DNA of 64,000 nt from Desulfonatronum thiodismutans. GTDB taxonomy: Bacteria; Desulfobacterota; Desulfovibrionia; Desulfovibrionales; Desulfonatronaceae. The stretch covers positions 124,001-188,000 of the forward strand of contig NZ_JPIK01000013.1 in NCBI RefSeq assembly GCF_000717475.1, given 5' to 3'. Of the stretch, positions 18,701 through 26,582 are shown in pieces (positions within the stretch are counted from its first letter, which is position 1; every line of letters starts with the position of its first letter). The translations under genes and the position numbers were made by a program. Below the pieces are notes generated by a model. The model ran no database searches. It saw only the letters and a program-made list of their open reading frames with translations, and was not told the origin of the DNA.

Positions 18701-19238
18701 GCCCGTTGGCCTGCATTTCCAGATAGAACCGCCCCGGAAACACGTCCGCGTAAAACCTGGCCGTCTCCAGCCCGATGTCGAATCCTTCATGGGTCAGCTT
18801 GTAGGGCACCTCGCCCTTGAGACAGGCGGAGAGCGCGATCAGCCCTTCGGAGTGTCGGGTCAGGATTTCCTTGTCCACCCGCGGCTTGTAGTGGAAGCCT
18901 TCCATGTGCCCCATGGACACGAGACGAATCAGGTTGCGGTAGCCGGTCTCGTTCTGGGCCAGAAGTACCAGATGGTATCCGGCCTGGGACGCGGAGCGGG
19001 CGTCCCGGTCGTGGCGGCTGTTCCGGGCCACGTAAACCTCGCAGCCAATGATCGGCTTCAGCCCGAAGGACTTGGCCGTCTTGTAGAACGTGATCGCGCC
19101 GTACAGATTGCCGTGGTCCGTGATGGCCACGGAATTCATGCCGAAATCCTTGGCCTTGGCGCACAAATCCTTGATCCGGATCGCGCCGTCCAGCAGGCTG
19201 TATTCGGTGTGGCAGTGCAGATGAACGAAGTCGGGCAT
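15738..19238 (-). CDS. dnaE: DNA polymerase III alpha subunit
   Basis: A 1166-residue replicative polymerase of full DnaE length. An N-terminal PHP domain begins H-L-H-C-H-T-E-Y-S-L-L-D-G-A and includes A-I-T-D-H-G-N-L. The palm carries catalytic acids in P-D-I-D-V-D-F (Asp402, Asp404, Asp406). G-P-G-R-G-S-A-A-G-S lies near residue 360. The thumb and finger region has Y-Q-E-Q-V-M-K and G-Y-G-F-N-K-S-H-S-A-A-Y. A C-terminal OB-fold region near residues 970-1070 has G-D-K-M-A-F-C-Q-I-E-D. It lacks the extra exonuclease domain of PolC. The ATG has only a weak ribosome-binding site. Its 183-base upstream gap to the GAPDH gene holds a short GAATTC-type direct repeat and no gene. Confidence 0.98.
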   Translation of the reverse strand: MPDFVHLHCHTEYSLLDGAIRIKDLCAKAKDFGMNSVAITDHGNLYGAITFYKTAKSFGLKPIIGCEVYVARNSRHDRDARSASQAGYHLVLLAQNETGYRNLIRLVSMGHMEGFHYKPRVDKEILTRHSEGLIALSACLKGEVPYKLTHEGFDIGLETARFYADVFPGRFYLEMQANGLADQVILNERLQELAEATKLPLVATNDCHYLTAEDVQAHDILLCIQTNACETSEKRMRFDTKELYYRGPEEMEAAFAHCPQALAATAEIAEACNLELTFNKPHFPAYSLPEGMTLEEELRRAARKGLDERLAKIRPGAEREVYDQRLALELDVICSKGFAGYFLIVQDFINWAKSRNIPVGPGRGSAAGSLVAYALRITDLDPIPYNLLFERFLNAERVSLPDIDVDFCFTRREEVLRYVSEKYGQNNVAQIITFGRMKARAAVRDVGRALGLKPAETDKIAKLVPGSLGMTIAKALEQEPDLKKLAESDPTVGRLIDISLRLEGLARHASTHAAGVVLSDRAMVEHVPLCVGKKKETVTQWDMKCVESVGLIKFDFLGLKTLTVIQDAVDLIREGGKAPPDMAHLPLDDSETFKLLCEGRTEGIFQLESSGMRKVLMDLRPSCFEDVIALLALYRPGPLESGMVTTFIRCKHGQLPVEYLLPQLEPILKDTYGVILYQEQVMKIASDLAAYSLGEADILRRAMGKKDPQVMAQQRSRFMQGVRENGLPESKAAQIFDLMEKFAGYGFNKSHSAAYALISYQTAYLKAHYPVEFMAALISSEVDNADKILRYLNDCGEMDIPILPPDVNHSQARFSVEEDKIRFGLSGVKNVGEEAIREIILGRDEGLYRGLTDLCQRVNTRKVTKRVLEYLIKSGAFDSIHPGRARVLAGVDTAMATAQKRAKEKKRSQMSLFSCLPGGENMALELACGLDPVGDGPEPEWSDEEKSRFEKEALGFFLTSNPLRPFREEARRLGVRTIQECQELSKKTEVRLGVLVTGIKEFQTRRGDKMAFCQIEDLTGMAEATVFGDVYVPAKSHFQSDRPLLLEARISDYEGRGGDAGSENAPQQLKLEVLRVSLLDEACARNDEPVHLRIGRADLAKEDLLELDRLFKKHPGQTPVRVVLDLPEGRCTLQLGPQHQVSPGPQFWKDVTAWHDAGSASPPPSA

Positions 19239-19421
19239 GGGGGAAGTGAAAGACAGAAGTCAGAATTCAGAATTCAGGAGCCGGAGGGTGGAAAAGCGTG
19301 AAAGTCGGGGCTTGGCATCCGGACGAATATCGATGTTCGGGTTTCCCCGTGCCGCTCCATTCATCTTTCGACCTTCTCCTTTTTCCGCCCCTGGGGCCGA
19401 GGGAATTTCGTGAGTGGGGAC

Positions 19422-20426
19422 TCATCCCAAAGACTTGGCCACCTTGGCGGTCAGGCGCATCAGTTGGTTGCAGAATCCGGCCTCGTTGTCGTACCAGACG
19501 ATGACCTTGGCCATCTTGTCCCGCATCACGCTGGTGCAGGGGCCGTCCACCACGCCGCCGTAGATGCTGCCGTAGTAGTCCACGGAAACCAGTGGTTCCT
19601 CGGTATAGCCGAGGATGTCCTTCAACGGGCCTTCGGCGGCCTGGCGAAAGGCGGCGTTGAGGGCGTCCTTGTCCGTGGGTTTGGTGGTGTGGACCACGAG
19701 ATCGACCATGGAGACGTTGGGCGTGGGTACGCGGATGGCCATCCCGTCCAGTCGGCCTTTGGTTTCGGGCAGGACTTCGGCCACGGCCCGGGCCGCGCCG
19801 GTGGTGGTGGGCAGCATGGACATGCAGGCGGCCCGGCCGCGGCGCGGGTCCTTGTGCGAGCCGTCCAGGATGCGCTGGCTCATGGTGTAGGAATGGACCG
19901 TGGTCATCAGCCCGTAGTCAAAGCCGAAAGCGTCGCTGATCACCTTGACCGTCGGGGCCAGGCAGTTGGTGGTGCAGGAAGCGTTGGACAGGATATGGTG
20001 GGTGAAGGGGTCGTAGGCGTTGTCGTTGACTCCCATGACCACGGTCAGATCCGGATTTTTGGCCGGTGCGCTGATCAGCACCTTTTTCGCCCCGCATTGC
20101 AGATGTTTTTGGCAGCTTTCCCGGTCGGTGAACTTGCCGGTGGTTTCCAGGACGATGTCCACGCCCAGGTCCTTCCAGGCCCATTCCCCCGGTCCATGGC
20201 GGGTAACCTTGACTTGTTTTCCGTTCATCAGGAACCCGTCGTCGTTGGCTTCCAGATCCCCGTTGAACCGCCCGTGGACGGAGTCGTACTTTAATAAGTG
20301 AGCCAGGGCCTTGTTGTCCGCTCGGGCATTGACCGCCGCCAGTTGCAGATTCTTGTTTTCAGCCAACAGCCGCACCACATACCGTCCGATGCGTCCAAAA
20401 CCGTTGATTCCTATGCGTACGGGCAT
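19422..20426 (-). CDS. gap: Glyceraldehyde-3-phosphate dehydrogenase
   Basis: A 334-residue glycolytic enzyme that oxidises glyceraldehyde 3-phosphate to 1,3-bisphosphoglycerate. It has the N-terminal I-G-I-N-G-F-G-R-I-G-R dinucleotide fold and the catalytic cysteine in S-N-A-S-C-T-T-N-C-L-A-P near residue 150. T-G-A-A-R-A-V-A-E-V-L-P follows, and W-Y-D-N-E-A-G-F near the C-terminus. The ATG at 20426 is preceded by AAGGAGGAATATACG; the frame extends another 90 codons upstream but through repeat DNA, so that extension is rejected. Pyruvate kinase is encoded on the other strand about 4.5 kb away. Confidence 0.97.
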   Translation of the reverse strand: MPVRIGINGFGRIGRYVVRLLAENKNLQLAAVNARADNKALAHLLKYDSVHGRFNGDLEANDDGFLMNGKQVKVTRHGPGEWAWKDLGVDIVLETTGKFTDRESCQKHLQCGAKKVLISAPAKNPDLTVVMGVNDNAYDPFTHHILSNASCTTNCLAPTVKVISDAFGFDYGLMTTVHSYTMSQRILDGSHKDPRRGRAACMSMLPTTTGAARAVAEVLPETKGRLDGMAIRVPTPNVSMVDLVVHTTKPTDKDALNAAFRQAAEGPLKDILGYTEEPLVSVDYYGSIYGGVVDGPCTSVMRDKMAKVIVWYDNEAGFCNQLMRLTAKVAKSLG

Positions 20427-20597
20427 CGTATATTCCTCCTTTCTGGAACAATACCAAGATGTTGATGAAAAAAGATCGCAACGGCCATTGCCAGAAGCCG
20501 ACACCGAAGATATATACCAAGCTTTGAGGATAAGCAAAAGGAAATCAGATTGCACTCCTGAGAGGGCTTTTGTCAGGGAAAATCTGTTCTCATCAAA

Positions 20598-20770
20598 GTC
20601 GAAATCGCGATCGAAATCGAAATCGGAATTGAAAATAGCTGTGCATAACTCCGTTATAACATCATTTTCTTGGGCATGACGCTCGATTTCGATCACGATT
20701 TCGATTTCGATTTCGATTTAGATACCGATACCGGTTCAGATAGTGGACGAGTTAGAGCAAATCTGCCCAG
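20598..20770. repeat. Dispersed TCGAAA-hexamer hairpin element, copy 1
   Basis: This fills much of the 381-base divergent gap between gap and the next plus-strand gene. The left arm (about 20600-20626) is built from TCGAAA units. The right arm (about 20683-20720) is the reverse-complement GATTTC series, and a moderately conserved 55-base spacer contains TTGGGCATGACG. The second copy at 23327-23491 aligns along the whole length including the spacer and the right flank. The arms can form a long hairpin. The rest of this gap (20427-20597) shows nothing I can name. Confidence 0.85.
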
Positions 20771-20807
20771 GGGCTTTCGCGGCGAATCGGCTTCTTGAGG
20801 ATGATTC

Positions 20808-21371
20808 ATGCAGGTGACGGAAAATCAGTTTTACATGCTTAAGGACATCCACGTACTGACCAAGGTGGGGTCCAAGGGGGGATGCCTTCCGCTTAAGGAC
20901 GCCTTGATCTACGATCCAAAGGAGTTGCGGAGTCTGCAAGACAACGACTACGTCAAGTCCGTGACCTTGATGATGCCCTGTGGCGGAGAGGTGCGCGGGT
21001 TTAAGTTGACGCGCAAGGGCGAGTGGACCTTACGCAAGCTGGAGGCCAAGTACCGATTGGACTCCCTGGACGCCGCGATCCAACTCCACGCGGAACGCCA
21101 CTGCCTGACCCCGGATCAGGTGGATATTCTTCGAGACATCTATCATTTCTGCAGGTTGCGCAAATCCGGCGGCATCTTCCCGCGCAAGGAGGCCGAGGCG
21201 GCCTGTCGGGCGGATGATTTGGAGTTTCTGTATCTGCATGGGTATATTCTGAAAATCCAATCCGGCGACTCATCCGGCAGGAAAGAGAAGGGATTTATTC
21301 TCTCCAACAAGGGCGAAGACGTCGTGCGCGACGTGGAGGCCCCAGCGGAGCAGGGAGCTTGCTGCCCTTGA
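20808..21371 (+). CDS. Protein of unknown function with two related winged-helix-like halves
   Basis: A 187-residue soluble protein. Its two halves look alike. Residues 1-68 read T-E-N-Q-F-Y-M-L-K-D-I-H-V-L and then G-G-C-L-P-L-K-D-A. Residues 95-168 read T-P-D-Q-V-D-I-L-R-D-I-Y-H-F and then G-G-I-F-P-R-K-E-A. Each half ends in a turn-plus-strand, G-F-K-L-T-R-K-G and G-F-I-L-S-N-K-G, the shape of a winged-helix wing. I infer a tandem winged-helix DNA-binding protein; no named family is recognised. GAGG precedes the ATG by about eight bases. The 3' end overlaps the methyltransferase start, so the two are coupled. Confidence 0.65.
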   Translation: MQVTENQFYMLKDIHVLTKVGSKGGCLPLKDALIYDPKELRSLQDNDYVKSVTLMMPCGGEVRGFKLTRKGEWTLRKLEAKYRLDSLDAAIQLHAERHCLTPDQVDILRDIYHFCRLRKSGGIFPRKEAEAACRADDLEFLYLHGYILKIQSGDSSGRKEKGFILSNKGEDVVRDVEAPAEQGACCP

Positions 21372-22090
21372 ACTCCGCGTTGTTTCCAAACCGAGACGGC
21401 GATGCAGCGCGCCACGCGGCCTTGGTTGCCGCGGCGCAATGTCTGCGGTTCGATGTCGCGAAGCGGTCCTGGGCCGTTTATCGCCCCGGGGACCTGGAAG
21501 CGCTGTGGCGACAAATGGGCGAGGCTGATTTCGGGCCGGATGAGCGGATTCCCTATTGGGTGGAGTTGTGGCCGGCCAGTTTGCTGCTGGTGGAGTGGCT
21601 GGATCAATGCCGGGACCGGGTTCGAGGAAAGGTCTGCCTGGACGTGGGCTGCGGTTTGGGCCTGAGCGCCTGCGTGGCCGCGGATGCCGGGGCGCGAGTG
21701 ATAGGGCTGGACTACATCCGGGACGCCCTGCGGTATGCCCAGGTGAACACCGAGGAAAACGGAGTGGAATTCCCGCCGCTCTGGGTCCAGATGGACTGGC
21801 GGTGGCCCGGACTCAAGCCTCGCTGTTTCGACCTGATTTGGGGGGCGGACATCTTTTACGAAAAGCGGTTTGCTCAGCCCCTGATGCGTCTTTTCGAGCA
21901 TGTTTTGGCCCCAGGCGGCCGTGTCTGGCTGGCCGAGCCGGAGCGCAGCGTCTCCTCCGGCGCCTGGGAACTGTTGCGGGAAGCCGACTGGGAGGTGCGC
22001 CGGGCCACGCGCAAGGTGGTGCCGACCGAAGGATACACGGTGAACATCAATATCTGGGAAGCACAAAAAAGCGAGGTGGAGCATGGGTAA
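21368..22090 (+). CDS. Class I SAM-dependent methyltransferase
   Basis: About 240 residues. The SAM-binding motif [13 protein letters not shown] lies near residue 94, followed by the acidic end of strand 2 in V-I-G-L-D-Y, and later [10 protein letters not shown] and [11 protein letters not shown]. The [10 protein letters not shown] stretch before the SAM motif is characteristic of the ETFB-lysine/METTL20 and Nnt1-like group, so protein lysine methylation is possible. No ATG exists near the start. TTG at 21368 was chosen because it makes a TTGA overlap with the upstream stop and sits ten bases after GGGAG; TTG at 21359 is the alternative. It overlaps nikR by eight bases. Confidence 0.78.
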   Translation: MNSALFPNRDGDAARHAALVAAAQCLRFDVAKRSWAVYRPGDLEALWRQMGEADFGPDERIPYWVELWPASLLLVEWLDQCRDRVRGKVCLDVGCGLGLSACVAADAGARVIGLDYIRDALRYAQVNTEENGVEFPPLWVQMDWRWPGLKPRCFDLIWGADIFYEKRFAQPLMRLFEHVLAPGGRVWLAEPERSVSSGAWELLREADWEVRRATRKVVPTEGYTVNINIWEAQKSEVEHG

Positions 22091-22502
22091 GACGATTCGA
22101 TTTGGGGTTTCATTGGATTCCGATCTCTTGGAGAAATTTGACGCGCTGTGCGATGAGCGATCCTACCAGACTCGGTCCGAGGCCATCCGCGACCTGATCC
22201 GCAATATGCTGGTTCAAAAAGAGTGGGAGGATCTGGACGGGGAAACCGCGGGCACGCTGACCATGGTCTATGATCATCATCAAAGCGACCTGGCCCAGAA
22301 GCTGACCGAATTGCAGCACGACTATCTGGACATCATCGTGACTTCCCAGCATGTCCACCTGGACCACCACAACTGCATGGAAATTCTGGTGCTGCGCGGA
22401 ACCGGCGAGCGCTTGCGTGACCTGGGCGCAAAACTGACCGCCACCAAGGGGGTCAAACACGGCACCTTGAACCTGACCACCACCGGCAAAAACCTGGAGT
22501 AA
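22083..22502 (+). CDS. nikR: Nickel-responsive transcriptional regulator
   Basis: A 139-residue protein with an N-terminal ribbon-helix-helix DNA-binding domain (residues 1-45, T-I-R-F-G-V-S-L-D) and a C-terminal ACT-like metal domain. The four nickel ligands of the family are in place with correct spacing: His79, His90, His92 and Cys98 in [10 protein letters not shown]. It normally represses nickel import when nickel is plentiful. No nickel transporter is encoded in the window, so its targets are elsewhere. The start overlaps the methyltransferase stop, with GAGGTGGAG as ribosome-binding site. Confidence 0.95.
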   Translation: MGKTIRFGVSLDSDLLEKFDALCDERSYQTRSEAIRDLIRNMLVQKEWEDLDGETAGTLTMVYDHHQSDLAQKLTELQHDYLDIIVTSQHVHLDHHNCMEILVLRGTGERLRDLGAKLTATKGVKHGTLNLTTTGKNLE

Positions 22503-22514
22503 AGCCGGGGGCCC

Positions 22515-23315
22515 ATGCTCGACGACGTTCAAAACACCCCGGCCACGGTTCCCGTGGACATTGACCGGGTCGGCATCCGCCACGTCCACTTTCCGCTCGC
22601 GGTTTTGGACAGGGCCCAGGGCCGGCAGAACACCGTGGCCCAGGTGGAAATGGGCGTGGACTTGCCGGCCCGCTTCAAGGGCACCCACATGAGCCGGTTC
22701 GTGGAGGCCCTGCAGGCCTGGTCCGGTGTTTTGGACTATCCGAACTTGAAGCACCTCCTGGGCGACATCCAGAACCGGCTGGACGCCCGGAAGGCCTGGA
22801 TCAGCTTCTGTTTTCCCTTTTTCCTGGAGCGGTCCGCGCCGGCCAGCGGCAGCCGCTCCCGGATGGACTATCAATGCCGGGTGGTCGGGGAACACCAAGA
22901 TGGTCGGCTGCTGTTCGGCCTGGAGGTGGAGGTCCCGGTGATGACCGTCTGCCCCTGCTCCCTGGCCATTTGCGAACGAGGCGCTCACAGTCAGCGGGCC
23001 ATGGTCCGGATCAGGACCCGAAACAAGGGGCTGATCTGGCTGGAAGACCTGATCGAACTGGCGCAGGAATCCGCTTCCTCTCCGGTTTACGCCCTGCTCA
23101 AGCGCGAGGACGAGAAACGGATCATCGACAACGCGTTCGAACAACCTTGCTTCGTGGAAGACGTGGTCCGCAACGTTTCCCGCGGCCTGGAACGCCTGAA
23201 TCAGCTTTTGTGGTACCGGGTCGAAGTGGAAAGCCAGGAATCCATCCACAACCACAGCGCCTACGCCCGGATCGAGCGGTCCCTTGCCCAGGCGAAGAAT
23301 GTGGTAGCGGGATAG
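22515..23315 (+). CDS. folE2: GTP cyclohydrolase I type B
   Basis: A 266-residue FolE2/GCYH-IB enzyme converting GTP to dihydroneopterin triphosphate, the first step for both folate and queuosine precursors. Family marks are V-G-I-R-H-V near the start, the [16 protein letters not shown] stretch near residues 146-161 with the active-site cysteine, and [10 protein letters not shown] near the end. It starts 12 bases after nikR. FolE2 uses metals other than strictly zinc, which makes its pairing with a metal sensor interesting. A queD gene acting downstream lies on the opposite strand at 15.3 kb. Confidence 0.95.
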   Translation: MLDDVQNTPATVPVDIDRVGIRHVHFPLAVLDRAQGRQNTVAQVEMGVDLPARFKGTHMSRFVEALQAWSGVLDYPNLKHLLGDIQNRLDARKAWISFCFPFFLERSAPASGSRSRMDYQCRVVGEHQDGRLLFGLEVEVPVMTVCPCSLAICERGAHSQRAMVRIRTRNKGLIWLEDLIELAQESASSPVYALLKREDEKRIIDNAFEQPCFVEDVVRNVSRGLERLNQLLWYRVEVESQESIHNHSAYARIERSLAQAKNVVAG

Positions 23316-23326
23316 CTGGTCAGCCA

Positions 23327-23491
23327 GTCGAAATCGAAATCGAAATCGCTATCGAAATCGGAATTGAAAAATGCCGTACATCGCCCCACGACGACGTCAT
23401 CTTCCTGGACATGATGTTCGATTTCGATCACGATTTCGATTTCGATACCGATTCAGATAACGGATGAGGATCGAAACCAAATCTGTCCTGG
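23327..23491. repeat. Dispersed TCGAAA-hexamer hairpin element, copy 2
   Basis: Starts about a dozen bases after the folE2 stop. Left arm of TCGAAA units about 23329-23361, right GATTTC arm about 23418-23449, with a spacer containing CTGGACATGATG that aligns with copy 1. The similarity continues into the right flank (CAGATAACGGATGAGG against CAGATAGTGGACGAG, then CAAATCTG). One strand would read as a Asp-Phe dipeptide run, but there is no ribosome-binding site, so it is not called as coding. The remaining bases to 23602 contain no recognised feature. Confidence 0.85.
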
Positions 23492-23602
23492 ATCGTCATC
23501 AGGATTTGAAAAACAAGATCGACTCGGGTAGACTTTGTCTTCTGACCCTGCCTTTTCGCGGCACCGACCTGGACCGTCGACCCTCGGGACAAGGAGCCGA
23601 AC

Positions 23603-23983
23603 ATGAACATATCCCCCAATATCCAAGCCATGCAGGCCATTGGTTTGTCCCGCCAAATCGGGGCGAACAACGTGGCCAACATCAACACGCCTGAATTCAA
23701 GGCCTCGCGGTTGACTCTGGAAACCGGGCCGGATGGCTACGGGGTCCGGCCGCAAAGCATTGACCAAGACACCTCGCCCGGTCCGCTTATGCCCGCGCTG
23801 GAAGGAAAAGTGGACGAGGACGGGGTGCTGAACACGGTCTGGGGACTGACCGAGGGCAGCAACACCGAGCTGGTTACGGAAATGGTCAACTCAATCCGGG
23901 ACGAGCGGGCCTTTGAAGCCAACGTGGCCATGGTCCGTGCCTGGGACGACATGACCGGAACCGTCCTGGATCTGCGTGCGTGA
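23603..23983 (+). CDS. Flagellar rod/hook-type protein (FlgC-like), stand-alone
   Basis: A 126-residue protein with the two terminal signatures of the axial rod family. The N-terminal block is I-G-A-N-N-V-A-N-I-N-T-P-E-F-K-A (residues 19-34), and the C-terminal coiled segment is L-V-T-E-M-V-N-S-I-R-D-E-R-A-F-E-A-N-V (about 90-110). FlgC proteins are usually about 140-150 residues with a similar design, so this is a short version. It is not in a flagellar operon and is coupled to a rhomboid gene through a GTGA overlap. It could be a minor rod subunit or a diverged duplicate. ACAAGGAG precedes the ATG. Confidence 0.78.
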   Translation: MNISPNIQAMQAIGLSRQIGANNVANINTPEFKASRLTLETGPDGYGVRPQSIDQDTSPGPLMPALEGKVDEDGVLNTVWGLTEGSNTELVTEMVNSIRDERAFEANVAMVRAWDDMTGTVLDLRA

Positions 23984-24885
23984 ATGACTTCACGGCCCAG
24001 GACGAGCCTCGCTCGCTCTGGGACAATCTGACTTCGCACCAGGCGGATCGGTACGCCCTGGTCTTGGCCGCCGCGGGAATTCCCTATCGTTTCCGTCGTT
24101 CCGGCTGGGGGTGGACCCTGGAAGTTCTGGAGCGGGACGTTTCCCAGGCCGTGACGGAAATCGAACAGTTCAATCTCGAAAACCCCCTTCTGGAGGACCA
24201 CCGCCCTCGTCCGGCCCTATCTCCCCCCCCCCCGCCGCAAACCCTGACCGGAGCGGCGGCGGCCCTGCTTCTGCTGGTTTTCCACTTGGTCACGTCCCGC
24301 GACGGGGCTCATGAGGCCATGATCATGGAGGCCGGAGCTCACGCGGCCCGGATTCTCGAAGGCGAATATTGGCGTGCGGTGACCGCTTTGACGCTGCACG
24401 CGGACGCCCGCCATCTGGCTGGGAACATGCTGGGCATCGCTGTCTTCGGCACGCTGCTGTGCCGGAGAGTGGGCGTGGGCGCGGCCTGGCTGCTGATCGT
24501 TCTGGCCGGGGCCGGCGGGAATCTGCTCAATGCCTGGCTGCATCAGGCCGGTTTCCTCTCCATCGGGGCTTCCACGGCGGTTTTCGCGGCCGTGGGGCTG
24601 CTGGGCGGGGTCCGGGTGTTTCCCGTGGAGGGCACGGAGTATTCCGGCGCCAGATCCTGGCTGCTTCCCGCCGGGGCGGCCTTCGGGCTGCTGGCCATGC
24701 TGGGCAGCGACGTACAAACCGACATCGGGGCACACCTGATGGGCTGCGTGGTGGGTTTCGTTCTGGGAATCGCCTATACCCTGCTGGGGCCGCGCCACGT
24801 CAGCGAAACCCGTCAGAATCATCTGCTCCTGGCCGCCCTGGCAGTGATTGCCGGATCCTGGTGGCTGGTCCTGGAAGGTGGCTGA
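23980..24885 (+). CDS. Rhomboid-family intramembrane serine protease
   Basis: A 301-residue protein. A soluble N-terminal domain (about residues 1-75) is joined by a proline linker to six predicted membrane helices. The rhomboid features are H-L-A-G-N-M-L-G in helix 2, the catalytic Ser198 in I-G-A-S-T-A-V-F and the catalytic His252 in I-G-A-H-L-M-G. It should cleave membrane proteins inside the bilayer. The GTG start overlaps the stop of the rod-protein gene (GTGA), so it is translationally coupled. The linker is encoded by a run of eleven C, a potential slippage site. Confidence 0.9.
   Translation: MNDFTAQDEPRSLWDNLTSHQADRYALVLAAAGIPYRFRRSGWGWTLEVLERDVSQAVTEIEQFNLENPLLEDHRPRPALSPPPPPQTLTGAAAALLLLVFHLVTSRDGAHEAMIMEAGAHAARILEGEYWRAVTALTLHADARHLAGNMLGIAVFGTLLCRRVGVGAAWLLIVLAGAGGNLLNAWLHQAGFLSIGASTAVFAAVGLLGGVRVFPVEGTEYSGARSWLLPAGAAFGLLAMLGSDVQTDIGAHLMGCVVGFVLGIAYTLLGPRHVSETRQNHLLLAALAVIAGSWWLVLEGG
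24223..24233 (+). repeat. Eleven-base poly-C tract inside the rhomboid gene
   Basis: Eleven consecutive C encode part of a proline run between the soluble and membrane domains of the rhomboid protease. Gain or loss of one base would shift the frame before the catalytic domain. The displayed length keeps the gene open. Confidence 0.95.
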
Positions 24886-24943
24886 GCTTTTGCCCGATCC
24901 ACATCAACCGTTTTTTTGTTTCGATCCACAAAGGAGAACCGCA

Positions 24944-26362
24944 ATGCACTGCAAGACTGTCGCCACCCTCGGTCCGGCTTCGCTGAACTACGATGTAATG
25001 AAGGCCATGGTTCAGCATGGGGTCCGCATTTTTCGACTGAACTTCTCCCATGCCGACGCCCAATTTTTCGTTCCGGCCATGGAGATGATCCGCGGCTTGG
25101 AGCGGGAGCTGGAACTGCCGCTAACCGCCATGGCCGACCTGTGCGGTCCGAAGGTGCGCATCGGCGACGTGGATGGTTCGCCGCTGCAAGTGAACAAGGG
25201 AGGCCACGTTCTTTTGGGGCCTCTGGAGCTGAAGCGCCCTGGTTCCGCTCCCTATATCAGCCTGGAGATTCCGGCCCTGCTGCAAGGCCTTCAGGTAGGC
25301 ATGCCGGTGAACCTCAGTGACGGCATGCTCCAGTTTCGCGTCTCCCGTGTGCTTCAGGAGAACGAACTTTTCGAACTGGAGGCCCAGAACGGGGGCTATC
25401 TGACCTCGCACAAGGGAATTTCCTTTCCCGGCAAGAGCCTCTCGATCAAGGCGTTGACGGACAAGGACCGCAAGGATGTCCGCGAAGCCCTGGAGATCGG
25501 CATCGACGCCGTGGCCCTGTCCTTCGTGCAGGAAGCCTCGGATGTGGCCGACCTGCAGCAAGTGATCCGGGAGCAGGGTGCGTGGATTCCGGTGATCGCC
25601 AAACTGGAGCGCCAGAACGCCGTGGACAACCTGGATTCCATCCTGGCTCTGGCCGACGGGGTGATGGTCGCCCGGGGCGACCTCGGCCTGGAGTGCCCGC
25701 TTTCGGCCCTGCCGATCATCCAGAAAAAAATCCTCCGGGCCTGCCGCCATGCCCAAAAACCGGCTATCGTGGCCACCCAGATGCTCTTGTCCATGGTCAC
25801 GAACCCCATTCCCACCCGGGCTGAATGCACGGACGTGGCCAACGCCATTCTGGACGGCGCGGACTGCGTGATGCTGTCCGAGGAAACCGCGGTGGGCAAC
25901 AACCCGGTGGAGGCGGTGCGCTACATGCACGACATTGCCAGGGACGCGGAGGCCTATTATCTGGAGCGGCTGGGTGAGCCCTACTTTCCCAAGAAGGAAA
26001 AAAATCCCGGCAAGTATTTGGCTTATGCCGCCTGTCTGCTGGCGGACAACGCCGAGAGCAAGGCCCTGGTCTGCCACTCCACCAGCGGCACCACGGCCCG
26101 GTTGGTTTCCAGCCGTCGACCAGCCCGGCCCATCTACGCCCTGACCACCGACGACCGGGTCCTGCGGGCCCTGAATTTTGTCTGGGGGGTCCATCCCCGC
26201 CTCGTGAAGCCGCAATTGGACAGCCATATGGGCCGGGCCACCAATTTCGTGCAGGAGTTTTCCGAGTTCCTGCCCGGAGAAAACGTGGTCATCACTTCGG
26301 GACAGAAAACCCCGGGACAAAAGGGAATGTCCACCAACCAGATCAAAATCTACACCAAATAA
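24944..26362 (+). CDS. pyk: Pyruvate kinase
   Basis: A 472-residue enzyme that makes pyruvate and ATP from phosphoenolpyruvate and ADP. It begins K-T-V-A-T-L-G-P-A-S and has R-L-N-F-S-H-A-D near residue 28. The catalytic-lysine region is V-I-A-K-L-E-R-Q-N-A-V-D-N near residue 222, M-V-A-R-G-D-L-G-L-E-C binds the metal, and a short C-terminal regulatory domain contains H-S-T-S-G-T-T-A-R. AAGGAG sits just before the ATG at 24944, so the longer open frame is rejected. A strong terminator follows. Confidence 0.97.
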   Translation: MHCKTVATLGPASLNYDVMKAMVQHGVRIFRLNFSHADAQFFVPAMEMIRGLERELELPLTAMADLCGPKVRIGDVDGSPLQVNKGGHVLLGPLELKRPGSAPYISLEIPALLQGLQVGMPVNLSDGMLQFRVSRVLQENELFELEAQNGGYLTSHKGISFPGKSLSIKALTDKDRKDVREALEIGIDAVALSFVQEASDVADLQQVIREQGAWIPVIAKLERQNAVDNLDSILALADGVMVARGDLGLECPLSALPIIQKKILRACRHAQKPAIVATQMLLSMVTNPIPTRAECTDVANAILDGADCVMLSEETAVGNNPVEAVRYMHDIARDAEAYYLERLGEPYFPKKEKNPGKYLAYAACLLADNAESKALVCHSTSGTTARLVSSRRPARPIYALTTDDRVLRALNFVWGVHPRLVKPQLDSHMGRATNFVQEFSEFLPGENVVITSGQKTPGQKGMSTNQIKIYTK

Positions 26363-26387
26363 CGTCCACCCTTCCACCGTGCTTTCA

Positions 26388-26427
26388 GCCCGCGCTCGGC
26401 CCTTCCCGCCGAGCGCGGGCTTTTTTT
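26388..26427 (+). terminator. Rho-independent terminator after pyk
   Basis: A perfect 13-bp stem (GCCCGCGCTCGGC and its complement) with a seven-base loop is followed by seven T. It lies 25 bases after the pyruvate kinase stop and ends the pyk transcript. Confidence 0.95.
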
Positions 26428-26582
26428 CATCACCGGCTTTTCGCCCATTTCGTCGGTTGCGACTTGTATTTGAAAAGTCATTCAGGACTTGACTTTGCGT
26501 CAGAATGTTGACACGGATCAGTTCTTTGGTTGAGAGGCGGTTTTCATTCTCTTTCCCGCACGGTAGTCAGGAGTGTGTCGTC

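Noticed and set aside
19250..19420. A tRNA or small RNA between dnaE and gap
   Set aside because: No cloverleaf or terminator-like hairpin was found; only a short GAATTC direct repeat is visible.
20427..20696. 90-codon N-terminal extension of GAPDH
   Set aside because: It reads through repeat DNA, lacks homology to GAPDH, and a perfect AGGAGG precedes the normal start.
20598..20770. CRISPR-like short repeats
   Set aside because: The units are six bases, with no unique spacers and no cas genes. The structure is an inverted hairpin, not a direct-repeat array.
23400..23467. Short reading frame giving an Asp-Phe dipeptide run
   Set aside because: It arises from the hexamer repeat, has no ribosome-binding site, and the same repeat elsewhere is in other frames.
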